This document shows positions 11,948-24,221 of a DNA stretch of 64,000 nt, one piece after another. The notes under the pieces were generated by a model. The model did not search any database. It was not told the DNA's origin and worked only from the letters and a program-made list of their open reading frames with translations. Source of the DNA: Gigaspora rosea (lineage: Eukaryota > Glomeromycota > Glomeromycetes > Diversisporales > Gigasporaceae); NCBI GenBank assembly GCA_003550325.1, contig QKWP01000001.1:218710-282709 (forward strand), read 5' to 3'. Made by a program: the position numbers and the translations under genes. Position 1 is the first letter of the stretch. Each line of letters starts with the position of its first letter.

Positions 11948-12094
11948 GAGATTGGCTAAAGCGGTATGAAATTTGGTTAGGGTTAGAGTTACCTTTTGGA
12001 TGCAATTATTGTTAGAAGGTTATATAGTTATCAAGAATGTAATTTATGCAGTGTGTAGATCATATATTGAATTAACTCCGCTTTAGCTAACCTC
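11948..12094. mobile_element. 147-bp MITE with 8-bp TSD
   Basis: TIRs are GAGATTGGCTAAAGCGG and GAGGTTAGCTAAAGCGG (inward, two mismatches). TSD is TAAATTAG at 11940-11947 and 12095-12102. It contains GGTTAGGGTTAGAG. It sits in the loop of the large inverted repeat. Confidence 0.85.
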
Positions 12095-12692
12095 TAAATT
12101 AGGTAATCTAACTATGGATTTATTGTCATACAAATAAGGTTATATTCGGGGTATAGAAATTATGTACGGTACGTCTAATAATTTGTACTGTACGATTTAT
12201 TACCAGTGATCACTGTACAGATCATACAGTACCAACTAAACAACCAAACCGTATTGAATGTATATATACTCCCTAGTACATATGGTCTTTAACAATACAT
12301 AACAAGTATATTGTGACAGCAAACTCTCTAAGCCATGCTTTATTTAGTCAATTCCTGTTGTAAGCTGCAAGAACAAAATCGATTTACAGGATCTTCCTAT
12401 ACTAAACCATTTTTAGTAAAGATGAAAAAAGGATGAAAAAAAATACTGGCTTGTAAATAAAAGGTATTCATTAAACTATCTTAAATAATTTTGAAAAAGG
12501 GCGAAAATAAAATTTTTAAAAAATGTCTTAGTTGTCTATTCATCATTGAAGTGCTAGTCTTTTATACAATATTTGCTTACCTATAGTAATCAGGACTGTA
12601 ATCAAACGGTTAATAATAGTGAGCCAAAATACACAACACCTAATTCGATTTTAAATTTTTGGCACCAATAACGATACAGTATTATAAAATTC

Positions 12693-13288
12693 AAACAGGA
12701 TCACACACTTGTGATTCAATATATATATATATATATATTTTTGGAATCACTCTAGTATACAATGCTGGACACTGAACCTTTATTAGCCTTTTCGGCATAA
12801 TATACAGCATACATCAGTGCATTTGATGTATAATTGATTTAGCTATTTTTGTAGGGTTAGCTGGTGGTTTCCCACCTGCATGCGCAGGCCGGCTGTCGAC
12901 CTGAGATTTGCAGTCAAGCTATTGCTGGTTGAGATTTGGTAGTTAAGATTAGCCAGTGGTTTCCCACCTGCATAACACAGGCCAGCTATAGACATGTATA
13001 TTGCAAAATAGTAGGATTCAGTAAGGCAGGGAGGGCCGGGTGCGACTTCGCTTCCTTACTGGGCTGCTAACATTCGTTCATCTTGCATTTTGTACACTTT
13101 TATACCTAAATCATCTCTGTCAGGTAATTGATTGATTTATTTATTTTTTCTTGCACCTTTCTTAAATTGGATGGTGATTGAACCATTTTTTTTTTTTTTT
13201 AGGATCTTGGTTCTCCTCGTGATATCACCGCTCGGGGCCTCCCTGTTTAGCTTCCTTTTCGATCTGTTGACTTTGTAGTCAACCTGAA
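12693..13288. mobile_element. Insertion in the right arm of the inverted repeat, partly retroposon-like
   Basis: The segment is absent from the matching left arm. It contains an (AT)n tract near 12720-12737, and two direct copies of a block of about 45 bp sharing GTGGTTTCCCACCTGCAT (about 12864 and 12957). A GC-rich stretch lies at 13022-13075. A T-run near 13185-13200 is followed by about 85 bp of GC-rich sequence, which looks like the poly(A) end of a minus-strand, 5'-truncated retroposon. Boundaries are approximate and more than one insertion is likely. Confidence 0.5.
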
Positions 13289-14053
13289 TAATCGCCTAAT
13301 TTGTACAACAAAAGCACCATACTATAAATAAATCATATGGATTTGTCATCCAATCAGATCCTCAAATTCGGATACATCCTTTCACTTCCTACTTCAGTCA
13401 GAGATATTACCAAAAATGGAAATCAATTCCAGAACATTTCTGGAACGATCTACTGGGCTTTGATTGGCTCGCGATAATCTTTTTTAAGCTAAAGTTTGAA
13501 GGGTTCGTATTACCTAATTATAATCAAACGATATATAAAAAAAAAGTTGAGATTCTATAGTTTTATGATCTCTTATGATCTCTTTATAATCCACGTTTTC
13601 TAAAAAAGTAAATGAAATTCAAAAATATATAGAATTTTTCTATTTAATTTTTTATTAAAAGCTAGTGCTTCTTTTTTCCTCAAAAGAAAAGTGAACAAAA
13701 CTCAAGAACTTTACAATTTGAGCAAGCAAAGATGTTTTTCTTGTGCAATCTCTCCTTTCTTGTGTAATCTCTCATGTCATTTACATATGTTGATTTGTTA
13801 ACATATATAATTAGATCTTAACTAGTGTTCAACATCTGGTTTATCCTTGGCAAACTGAGTTAAGAATGTTCTCTTTAGGTTTTGTGAATATTATTCATTT
13901 TATTTATATTAAATTTGCTAATAAACAGAAAGACCATATATTTACCAATTAAGTTATTTAAATTTTATAGTCATATAATCTCTTCAATTCTATTTCGTTC
14001 ATATTGATATAGTCAGTGGGCAAAAAGATGCCTTGTGATTATGTATTATTGTA

Positions 14054-14892
14054 CAGTCAGACCTCCCTATAGTCACACCCCATATAGTCACACCTCTATT
14101 TAAGCACTCGATTTTGCGCGACAGACTCAAACATAGTAACAAACCTCATTATAGTCACAAATCGCTTATAATCACTATCACCATGAAATTTTGATTTTTT
14201 AACAATTTTATTAATAAAAAACCCTCATTATAGTCACCAATTTTTAAATAAATATGGATTATATAATCTGATTGGCCAATTTCCATATTCACGTATATTT
14301 AAAATTATCTATGAGAGTAATCCTATAGGCGAAATGTGGAGTGTTGAAAAACGATTGGCCGACTAATAAAAATCCGTAACGGAGATTACATATGAAAATC
14401 ACTATAGGCGAAATGTGGAGTGCTTCCATCTAAAACTTTTTTTCTTACTAAGTTAATGATACATGCCCACTAATTGAAAATTGTAGAGCTCGTCGAGACG
14501 CATCTAACGGTGGTTTTATCATTCAAATCGGCCCAGTGGATGGCGAGATAACACCGAAAAATGATTGACCGACTATATAAAATCTCATATGTAAACAAAT
14601 ATTGTTTACATAGAGATTTTATATAGTCGGCCAATCGTTTTTCGACGATATCTCGCCATCCACTGGGCCGATTTGAATGATAAAACCACCGTTAGATGCG
14701 TCTCGACGAGCTCTACAATTTTCAATTAGTGGGCATGTATCATTAACTTAGTAAGAAAAAAATTTTTAGATGGAAGCACGCCACATTTCGCCTATAGATG
14801 ACCATAATGAGGTATTTTATTTATAGTCACATCTCTTTACAATTACCAAAATAGGGTGCGACAGACTTGGTGATTATAGAGAGGGACGACTG
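14054..14892. mobile_element. Tigger/pogo-like non-autonomous element
   Basis: TA flanks (14052-14053 and 14893-14894). The left end is CAGTCAGACCTCCCTATAGT and the right end, inward, is CAGTCGTCCCTCTCTATAAT. Inside, CGACAGACT blocks recur near both ends. CAGTCRxxCCTC ends at a TA target are characteristic of Tigger/pogo elements. No transposase remains. A foldback element (14403-14806) is nested in it. Confidence 0.8.
14403..14806. repeat. Near-perfect foldback palindrome, arms of about 195 bp
   Basis: The arms begin CTATAGGCGAAATGTGGAG and its complement, and meet at a short centre near 14595 (AAACAAATATTGTTT). Almost every base pairs across arms of about 195 bp. A partial extra copy of the arm (GGCGAAATGTGGAGTG plus GATTGGCCGACTA) lies at 14329-14370. 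There are no genes. Transcription through it would give a long hairpin RNA. Confidence 0.85.
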
Positions 14893-15704
14893 TATTATAT
14901 ATACTACTGTCAGGACTTTTCAAAAGCTGAACCTTGTAAGTAATAAATGATAATTTGAAAGCCCAAAGTCTCATTTGAGTTGAAGAAATCGGGGCATAAC
15001 TTTTTTTTTGTTTTTTTTTTTTAAAATTTACATTTTAATTTATAAATTTTGTAGTAAAATTACTACAAGGATGAGCACTTTAATAATCGCAATTATCAGG
15101 TAATGTCTCGATTACTATTAAATTACACTGTAGAAGTTATTTGAAATGGGGAGATGTGGTGTCAAGTATGCGTACTGATTGTTTATTCAGTATAATAGTA
15201 TATATTTATATAATAGAGTATACTTATTATACTGTAGAGTATACTCATTTATACTTGTTAGTACAACACTCTAAAAAAATTTCTTTATACTTGTAAGTAT
15301 ACATACTATATTTTTAACGATAAAGCTAGGGTTTGATTAATACCAGGGTATGTAACGTGCTTGTGTGTTACATAAGATCATGAGATCATCTTCCATTACA
15401 CATAACTTATATACGTGATTTTTTTTGCTGTATTTGCAGCAAAACTAAAGATACAGAAGTAGATCGCTAAATCAACATTTCTGAGATCTTTGTGTAGGTA
15501 GGTTTTTTATAGGTTGATTTTTCTTAGTTTTTGATATCTTTTTGGTTGTACTAGTGTTGTACATTTCTAATAGTCTATTTCTTTGTTTATTTGTGATTTT
15601 AAATTCCTTTGGTTAGATTGTGTTATAGTAAGTTGTTTTTTAACTTATTTTTTTCTTTTGTTACTGTGTTTTATTTATTTACTAATTTTTGACTAATATA
15701 TATT

Positions 15705-16025
15705 CTTTGGGTGCTCTTAAATAATATCTTCGAATTGGCAAGAATATAATAAGCTATTAGTAAGAATAGGCTGGCTAGTTTTATAAATATATTCAATTCA
15801 GAAGTCATGTATTTGTAAGAATTAAGAGGTTAATTTTCAAATAATGAATTTTATTTCTCATATTAACTATTTCAAAGTTATTGAAAATGCATGCTAATTT
15901 TTTTTTGCCAATACTTGTTCTTTAGGTCACCTTTGAGTAATATCTTCGAATTGGCAAGATTTTGATAACTACTATAGACTTGGCTGGTTTTATATTTTGC
16001 AAGAGCTGAGTTTAGCTTTAAATAA
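15705..16025. repeat. Two diverged copies of a repeat of about 215 bp
   Basis: AATATCTTCGAATTGGCAAG occurs near 15723 and again near 15939. Both are preceded by ATTCTTTGGGTGCTC-like or TTCTTTAGGTCACC sequence and followed by GGCTGGTTTTAT-like sequence. This is a direct duplication in otherwise featureless AT-rich DNA. Confidence 0.6.
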
Positions 16026-16537
16026 ATCAATTTTTTTTATATTAATTATCTCAAGTTATTAAAAGCGACTTTTATTTCTGTATTTTATCTAATCTAGCAC
16101 AAGCTTAATAAATATTTATATGTCTATTTTAAAAGGTAATAATAATATGGAATCTGTATGTGTATTATAGTAATTAATATTTTTTTAAATTATGTAATTT
16201 AGATTTGAAAATTTAGTTAGATTATATTTAAACTGAATCTTAATATAAATGTCTATTTTAATTTAAATAAAATGTGTATTAAAAATATATTATTTGCTAT
16301 AGTTTTAATAAATTAGTATATAATTAATAAAAATACGTGTAATTTATAACTAAGAATTAACCGTTACATTAATTACCAAATCCTAGATCAATAATTGGAA
16401 AATCACTTTTTGAAGAAGAATCGATCGTTAGACCAATTACTTCTTCATAAAAACTTGCGCTTAAACCTTTTTTTTAATCTTATCCATGAAACAATCCATG
16501 AAACAGTAAAAGAGGTTTATCATTTAAAAAAAAAAGT

Positions 16538-17342
16538 ATAAATCGTATTTAATATAGATTATATATATATGTACTAATAGTACGATGATTATTATACACA
16601 AAATCACATGAGTATAGTAAAATGTATATGCTAATAAATTTTGACAATACTATACTGATTAACTGATCTATACGCATACTCAGTAAATATACACTCTTTG
16701 AAATGCCAGTTGGTAAAAATACTGTATTGCGCAATACTTGTTCAATTTTAGCTAATAGGTAAATTTTATAGGATCTTACCATTACAACATTAGGCTTTAA
16801 TTTAGTTGGGTAATATAATTGCTATTAAGAGTTATAGATGTTTGTTTTAGTGCAGTACTTATATTCGTAACAATAGAATAATAACAAAAAAAATTAAATT
16901 AATAGAATAATAACAAAAAAAAAATTAAATAAATAAAGTTAAATAAATAAAAATTTAATTTTAAATTTTTTTAATTGAACTTTGTTATTATAATTTTAGT
17001 AATTTAATAATTGTATCGTATTGAATTTTTCTAATTTATTCGATCAATTTGATTGTTATTAATCATGTATGGATTAATACCTTTTATAGTAATCAAGTAT
17101 CGATCAAATAATTCTAGAGAATTCCGTGATTAACATTATCCATTTTTGGTANATAAATCGTATTTAATATAGATTATATATATATGTACTAATAGTACGA
17201 TGATTATTATACACAAAATCACATGAGTATAGTAAAATGTATATGCTTATTAATCATGTATGGATTAATACCTTTTATAGTAATCAAGTATCGATCAAAT
17301 AATTCTAGAGAATTCCGTGATTAACATTATCCATTTTTGGTA
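16538..17342. repeat. Exact direct duplications around a single N
   Basis: Block A (16538-16632) recurs at 17153-17247. Block B (17056-17151) recurs at 17247-17342. An ambiguous base sits at 17152, exactly where B and the second A meet. The copies appear identical. The layout suggests a contig-joining artefact or a very recent duplication. Confidence 0.75.
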
Positions 17343-17373
17343 ATGCCACTTTTCATATAATCTCCGATCATGC

Positions 17374-17911
17374 TAGGGACCCTAGTTTTATGCGATGCGA
17401 TGCGATGCGCATAATGAGCCAATTTTTAGCATCGCATATGCGAAGCATAATTTGGCCCAAATCGCATAATAGTAAATAGTGCCTGTGATTGATCATTTTT
17501 AATATAAAAAATTTTGAGCGCAATTTTTTTTATATATGTTGTCGATCCTTGTATCAGATGATACCCGGCCTAAATTAGATTAGTGTTGGGGTAAAATTAC
17601 GACAAATTTAGAGTTAGTTTAGGCCAGTTGTTGCCGATCATTTAATGCTGGTCAATTGATAGTCATTTGATTCAATCTGACGCAAGTTTTAATCTGAGGA
17701 ACAACATATATATACATTCAAAATTCTGAAAGAAATTGACCAATCCAGATTGAGTATATTTATCACGTGGTTAATAGTAAAAAAAATCGCATAATTTAAC
17801 ATAATTTTACGATCGTTTCGCATAATTCTGAACGTAAAGCATTAGCCGCATAATTTGAACCAATCGCATCGCATAATTTGCATTTTATTTCGCATCGCAC
17901 TAGGGACTCTA
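17374..17911. mobile_element. hAT-like MITE with reiterated GCGATGCG motif
   Basis: A perfect 8-bp TSD GATCATGC (17366-17373 and 17912-17919) flanks ends TAGGGACCCTAG (left) and TAGAGTCCCTAG (right, inward). Next to both ends, GCGATGCG and CGCATAAT units are reiterated. There is no coding region. Length is 538 bp. Confidence 0.85.
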
Positions 17912-18609
17912 GATCATGCATAATTGACAATGCATGATTGACAATGCATAATCGATCATGCATACAATTAATCATACATAATCGATCACGCATGCTCTCA
18001 TTTAATGGCGTTCGCTACAGTGAAATTACTTAGAAACCATACAATCTATTGTATGATATGATAATGCCATAGATAGGACATTGTATGATTTTAGATTTGA
18101 GATTCTTATAAATTTTGTAAAGTATAAAAGAAAGATGTTTTAGCTCTTCATCTAGAGCAATCTTCAGATTATCAGATAATTGAATTCAACACATAAATAT
18201 AATAAATTCAAAACACACTCGTACACAATCTATTTTATATAAATTCGAGTTAAATCACCAAGTCACACCTTTGACAAACTGCCTTTTTTCCACATTTTGT
18301 ATCAAATCCATAACATACAAGCCATTTTCCCCTGTAAGGGTGGTGACATATATTACGTAATATAATTTTACTATACCCCCTACCCTCTCTCCCTATATAA
18401 GAGAAATCTGATTGGCTATTATGAACTTCTATATTTAACATAAGATTTCAAGACCCCCCTCCCCCCCTAAAATATTACGTAATATCTGTCACCACCCTAA
18501 CAGTTCTGAATTGCTTGTTTTTAATAGAACATCTTAAAATTTTTTATTTCCTGTTTTTATAAAACCACTTACCTGTATCAACATTATGTCGCTACAAAAT
18601 ATACCTGTT

Positions 18610-20484
18610 ATGTCGAAGGCCTCCAAGAGAAATTTGCGTAAGAAAGAACTATGCAATATAAAAAAGCTAAAATTGAAAAATCTGATAGCTCAATCGTCGG
18701 AGAGGGAGCATCTATATTCAATTCTAGTGCTAATCAGATTGAAGAAAGAACTAATATATTTTACGATCCTTTAAAAGTAAGTTAACTTTTTTTTATTACT
18801 ATATTTAGTTTTATAGTATAGTCTTCTTAGGGATACTTTCCACCTTTCGAGATAGGCCTAGAATCTGAGTATTCCCTCCCTAAGTTCTTTTATTTTTGAG
18901 GGCGTGATCGTTGAATCACGATTGTCTTATAGCGAGGAGAGGAAAGCTGAATGAGCTTCCCATTTAATGCTGAGCTATGAGATGAAAAATGAATCAAATT
19001 TATCCACCTCAAAATTTTATTATCCAACTTCATAACAAGTTATACGGAATACCATTTATTAATTTTTTGAATTTTATATTCACTAGCACAAAACTCAATT
19101 AGAGACCCATTGTTCTACAAAAAGTGCAACTCGTAAATATATTCGAACTCAAATTTTTTCCTGAAGATCTTAAATCGACCAAAGTTTCACAACTTTATAC
19201 ATTGTCCAATCCAAAATTTACTTTTATCGAAAAGTTCTTAGAAAAAAGGAAACAGCGAAGACTATCACAAAATGATTTATTAGTAATGGATGCAATGTGT
19301 CCAAATATCGATATAACTAACTCTTTGCCTCCAAACAATTCAACCAATACCTACTAATGATTTTGAAATACCAACTCAATACATGGCTTTACTAGAGTCT
19401 GAAATCTTTAGTAATAACAGTTCTTTAAATTCATCATTAGCGGTTTGGAGAGAGTTCGGGTTGTGGGCATATTTTCAGAAGATTTTAGATTTTAATAAAT
19501 GCTTCCATTATCACTATCGTCGTCTTTGGTCAAAAGTAAACCATGCACATTGAGAAGCCCAGAAAAAAATGCAGGAAGTGTACAATATCTCAGAAGCATT
19601 TGGGCAACCCAAAAATTATAAACTCGATGTAGCAGAAAAAACTACAAGGGATGTGGCTATAGGTAAAAAATTAGAGGGCTATTACCATGTTTTTAATCCA
19701 CAGTGTTTTAGGAATTCTTTTGATGAAGTAGTAGTGAACTTTTTCGATCTAGTTAAATCTACAAGTGAAGAAGATACAATAGCGGTTGTAGATAAATATA
19801 ATAGCCATAATCTTAATAAAGACAATAAATTGCATAGATCTAATGAATTTAAGAAGGGGCTGGTGGAGCATTTTGGAGCCTTCACAGGCAATAACAATGA
19901 GCCCTATACAACCACATACACAGCATCAAACCATTGCTCAGAACATCGGAAATGTGTTCGAGAGCTGATTAGTGGGCTTCAACTACTATCTAATGCGGTT
20001 AATAGTTATTTACAGGAAACTTATCCAGCTCTTTATGCAAAAATGGCAAAGCTCGATCTTGGCCCAAATGTTCCTAAGTCTTTCAGCACTTTTCCAACAA
20101 TCGCGATCAACTTCAATGTTATTAGTCAATTTCATCGCGATTTAAAAGACCACTGAAATACGCTTTGTATAGTGTGCCCACTTGGATATTCAAAGGTGGG
20201 CAATTGGTGTTTCCTGAATTAAAATTAATAATATATGCAAAAGAGGGTCAGGCTATCACTTTTAGATTGAATATTTTAGTTCACGGTAATCTCCTGTTAT
20301 TGCAGACATCCGTCATAGTGTCATTTTTTTTATTCATGCAACGACAATCAAACAAAATAGAAAATTTGGAACTTTATTTCAAAATAAAGATCCGAATAAT
20401 TCAGATAGTGAAATTGACATTGGCATGAATAATAATAAAAAAACTCGGGCATCAAAAAAATGCACTAAGAAGAATAAAAAATGA
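18610..20484 (+). pseudogene. 2-oxoglutarate/Fe(II) dioxygenase-like gene (possibly TET/JBP type), decayed
   Basis: A first exon (about 18610-18775) encodes MSKASKRNLRK, then a frame change into KSDSSIVGEGASIFNSS, ending at a GTAAGT donor. The main body resumes about 19124. It has a frame change near 19350, a TGA within NHAH/EAQKK (19552-19554), a long open part 19569-20156, another TGA after FHRDLKDH and a frameshift near 20295. It ends lysine-rich at 20484. FHRDLKDH supplies an HxD iron-binding motif, and about 60 residues later ITFRLNILVHGN supplies the distal His and the Arg region expected of the 2OG-Fe(II) fold. Fungal TET/JBP-type dioxygenases are expanded with DNA transposons. Assignment to that subfamily rather than another 2OG group is inference. 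It lies inside the 7105-31755 element. Confidence 0.55.
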
Positions 20485-22475
20485 TCAAAAACCTCAAAGT
20501 CAGGCTCACGATAACGAAAGGTTAAAAATTCAAGACGAAGCTATCTCGGTAAGCATAATTGCTATTTTATAAATTATTTTTAATTGTTTTTCAAACCCAA
20601 TATTTATATATATATCGATTTATTTAAGACCTTGAGCCCACAAAAAAAGGTTTATCTGCAAAATACAAGATTTAATGATGGCTACTAAAAACGCATAATT
20701 TGGTTTTTTTACTGATCTTATATAAATTCCTGATATTCTTGTAATCGAATAAAAATGAATTTGATATTTATTATAGTATACTTTGTTTACTGAATACTTA
20801 CCATTCTAAATTTTGATTTTACAAATTTTTTTTTCCTGCTAGCAGGTTTTTTTATATATATATATATAAATTTATGGTTATAAAATACATATAAAACTTT
20901 TATGCCATAACATTTTACCAATTCAATTTTTTTTTGATTTTAACTTGGAAATAACTCAATACTAGTAGTATATTTTATTTTTTATATTTTTTTATTAACT
21001 ATATTAAGTTTATAAATTTTTAAGTATTTGACAGATATGTAAATGCTAACAATATTTTATTAATAAATATTTTTTTTCTATACAAGTAACATCTAATCAT
21101 TTTGTTGATTTACTTTAATTTTTCATATATTAAGACAATTCTTGTCTTGAATCAGTACAAGATTGAAGATTTGGCATTCCCAATTATGATTATATTATTC
21201 AATCAATTATCGAATTTTAAGTAGTTAAAAGTGACAAAATATCTTTTTAACTGATTTTAACTATAATGTTTATATTTACAAAGTTAATTAAATATTATTT
21301 TGCTATATTAATATACTATATTATTTTCTAATCCATAATTTATATATAACTAAAATTATCAAACGTATTAATATCATATAAGCAAATATTATTATAGGTC
21401 ATCTCATCACTTCTGATACATCGAATTTGTCTAATACAAGTTGGTAAAATTTATAACTAATATCCCAATTAACTAGTATCAAAATAAAGCAATACCTTTC
21501 GGAAAAAAATATTTTAATTTAAGATCACAAAAATGCAAGTATCACAAACTAGCTATATGCGCTATATTACCAATTTACAGAATTTCAGAAAACAATTGTA
21601 CATATCCGAACCAAACCTTTACTCTACATAAAAGTTTTTTTTTTATTATGCGAATCATACTTTTTTTATTTAAAAAATATAACTGGTAATGTTTTATGTA
21701 TGTGCTAGAATTTTCAAGAAATTTGAAAAACATTTTATTAATACGATTAATCGTTCAAAAATCATTGCAACAAATAATCTAATTTTTTTATTGAAACTTT
21801 CAAAATTCAAAATAAATAAAACAAGCTAATAAACCTCACCTAAATATTAGATAAATTATTCTTCATAGTCGAAAATATAATATATTAAAATTTTATATCG
21901 ATATGTAAAAATTTTTCTCATAAATTTTTTAAATTAGTAAAAAAAATTGGTCAAGAAATTTATTTAAAATTTACAACTATAATTCGCCTAAATACTTTCC
22001 AAAATTAATGAGAAAAATTTTTACCTATCACTATGAAAATTTTATACTAAACATTTTTGACTATAGAGAAAAGTTTACTTAATGCCTTATAGACAGTTAG
22101 CAATAGGGATTTTTCAATATTTAACGGCAAACTTTTTTTTTTTGTTTTTAAACCCGTAAAATTTTTTTAACTCGGATTTAAAACGTAGAACGTATTAATA
22201 AAATCTTCGTTAATTTTCTTTAAAATTAAATTTTAAGCAAAAAAGTCCATTAAAAATATTTTACTTAATGCAAAATGACAATATACATAACAAAAAAAAA
22301 CTTATATTATGTATCAAATTCATCATATAGGGTCGTACAATAGATCATCAATTTAAAGGGGCTGCACTTCCTCATTAGGATTTTCGTCATCTGTATACAA
22401 GTCTACATCTTTGTCTTCACTCTCATCATTTATTCTATCGTCAACCATTTCCCAATAGTTTCTTGCCTTACCTAA
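20485..22475. other. AT-rich spacer without recognised features
   Basis: About 2 kb of very AT-rich DNA with poly(A)/poly(T) runs and short (TA)n tracts (about 20854-20868). No coding frame, TIR pair or TSD was recognised. Confidence 0.6.
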
Positions 22476-24001
22476 TCATTTTTTCCAGCACGAAACAACT
22501 ACATCTGAAGTTATTTCCTCCTGAAAGTGACTAAGTAAGACATTTCGAAAAGAAAGAATATCAGGCTGCTTTTGCCCCTCTGCGACTTTATTTTTTACAA
22601 CTCCCCACACTAGCTCAATCGGCTGCAGCTCACAATAATATGGAGGTGTAAAAAGAAGTTGATGACCAAACTTATTGGCAATAGTGATAGTGGCGAAAGG
22701 AATAGATTTTTTCTCTTTTTTTGCCAATTTATATAGTTCTGCTTTCGTCATACTAGAGTCAAAATCGATATCGTGAGATTCTAACCACTCCTTTATTGTA
22801 GGTTTATTCCAATAGAAGTTGGCGCAGCTTCAAAGCAACGTTTATGGTATTTTGCCCCATCCATATGAATAACGCATGGACCATAATCATTGTAAAGATT
22901 TTCACAAAGGTTCTCAAAAATTCTTTCAAATACTTCTGCATTAAAATTCTCATGATAATCCACCTTATCTGGAACAATACCAGCTGCTTTCACTGCATCT
23001 GGAACTGTTTCCCGCGCTTTTGTATTCTTTTTCATTCTTCCTTTTCTGGTAGGTTACTTTGTAGTAGGGTCCCAAATAAGGGGTCATTTAAAGCAGGGTG
23101 CAATCACGTGATATGGCGCCAATCAACTTGTTTGTTTTGATCAACTCGGATCAGCCCGACAAAGAAACAAAGAAGAAAAAAAGTGAAAAAATGCAAAAAT
23201 ACAAGAAACGAGTGTCAAAACCTACCTTGGGGCATTAACAAAAAATGTCTGGAAGGCAATTTTACTATAATACTATTCTTAATCCTAACCACCGCTAACT
23301 CTTATCCTAACTTTAATTAAAAAGTCAAAATCATATAACTGCACCCTGCTTTAAACAACCCCCCAAATAAGAAGGGATTTACGAACAAACTCTCCTTCTA
23401 CTTTATTGCTATTTCCATTACGAAAAACAATGATAGCTCCAAATATAACCAACATACGACCCCTTCACTTATCATACACCACACCATCCTTTGGAACCCA
23501 GGTCAAATTGCGATTATGGTGCATATGACAATATGATTCATCGAGAAAAACTTCTGGGAGAGTTGGTACATTATTTTGTCCTTGAATATTTTCAAACCAC
23601 CAACGGAGATATCGTGCCCAATACAAAATATTTTGAGGAGCTTCATGGAGAATATTTTGTCATTCTCCCTTTCCGTAATAATAACCAAGCTTTTTCAAGT
23701 GACGTGCAAGTTGTGCGTTTGAAATTACAAAGCTTAATTCAGATAATTGAAAGACTATGTCTCGAAGAGTAAGGGAAAGGCCGTTTCTATTTACAGATAA
23801 AATTAAATCATGAACTGCATTCACGTATTCTACTTGAAAATCTTTGGGAGGTCGGTGACCTTGTTCTGATGATGTAAAGTTTCCATATTTATTGAATTCA
23901 GCAACAACACGGGCAATTGTTGCTTCATCTACCCCTGTTGCTATAGAAACTTCTTTATGAAGGTTAGTAATTTGCTTTGCCTCTTCGTCAGTCATTTTCA
24001 T
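22476..24001 (-). pseudogene. IS630/Tc1-superfamily (DDE_3-like) transposase, broken and interrupted
   Basis: The N-terminal part (24001-23660) is helical and DNA-binding-like: EEAKQITNLHKEVSIATGV, then LRDIVFQLSEL. A TGA follows, but the same frame continues through the first catalytic Asp in VFLDESYCHMHHNRNLTW (near 23530). A MITE (23081-23361) splits the gene within a Leu-Ile-Trp-Gly stretch. The next part (23035-22793) carries the second Asp in VIHMDGAKYH. After a frameshift near 22800, the last part (22751-22476) carries the Glu in PYYCELQPIELVWGVVKNKV. Element ends were not found. There are several stops, two frame changes and one insertion. Confidence 0.8.
23081..23361. mobile_element. 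Mutator-like MITE inside the IS630-type transposase
   Basis: TIRs are GGGTCATTTAAAGCAGGGTG (left) and GGGTTGTTTAAAGCAGGGTG (right, inward). A perfect 10-bp TSD CCCAAATAAG is at 23071-23080 and 23362-23371. Length is 281 bp, the same family as 10308-10589. Removing it and one TSD copy rejoins the transposase reading. Confidence 0.9.
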
Positions 24002-24221
24002 TTTTTTTTTTAATATAGTTATGAACGGACATAATCAATTTTTTTCATTAACAGTTAGGGCGATTTGAGTACGTTCAATTTGGTCCATAATGAATTGATC
24101 AATCGTGAAGATGTAAATGTTAGAATTTTTATAGAATTTATAGTATATTCATATAATTATACATTACGCGATTACTGCAGCTTGCATTCATCCTTTCAGA
24201 ATGTACTATTTTGTCAAAATT

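Larger units (their letters stand above)
11088..13392. repeat. Large imperfect inverted repeat (arms of about 0.5 kb)
   Basis: The left arm is about 11088-11610. The right arm is 12285-12692 plus 13288-13392 and is interrupted by a roughly 600-bp insertion. The outer ends share GTAGGAAGTGAAAG and GAGGATCTGATTGGAT. The inner ends share GACAGCAAACTCTCTAAGCC and its complement. A loop of about 670 bp holds a separate MITE (11948-12094). It may be a foldback transposon or two head-to-head copies of one repeat. The GAGGATCTGATTGGAT block also occurs in the hAT-like element at about 1421. Confidence 0.75.
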
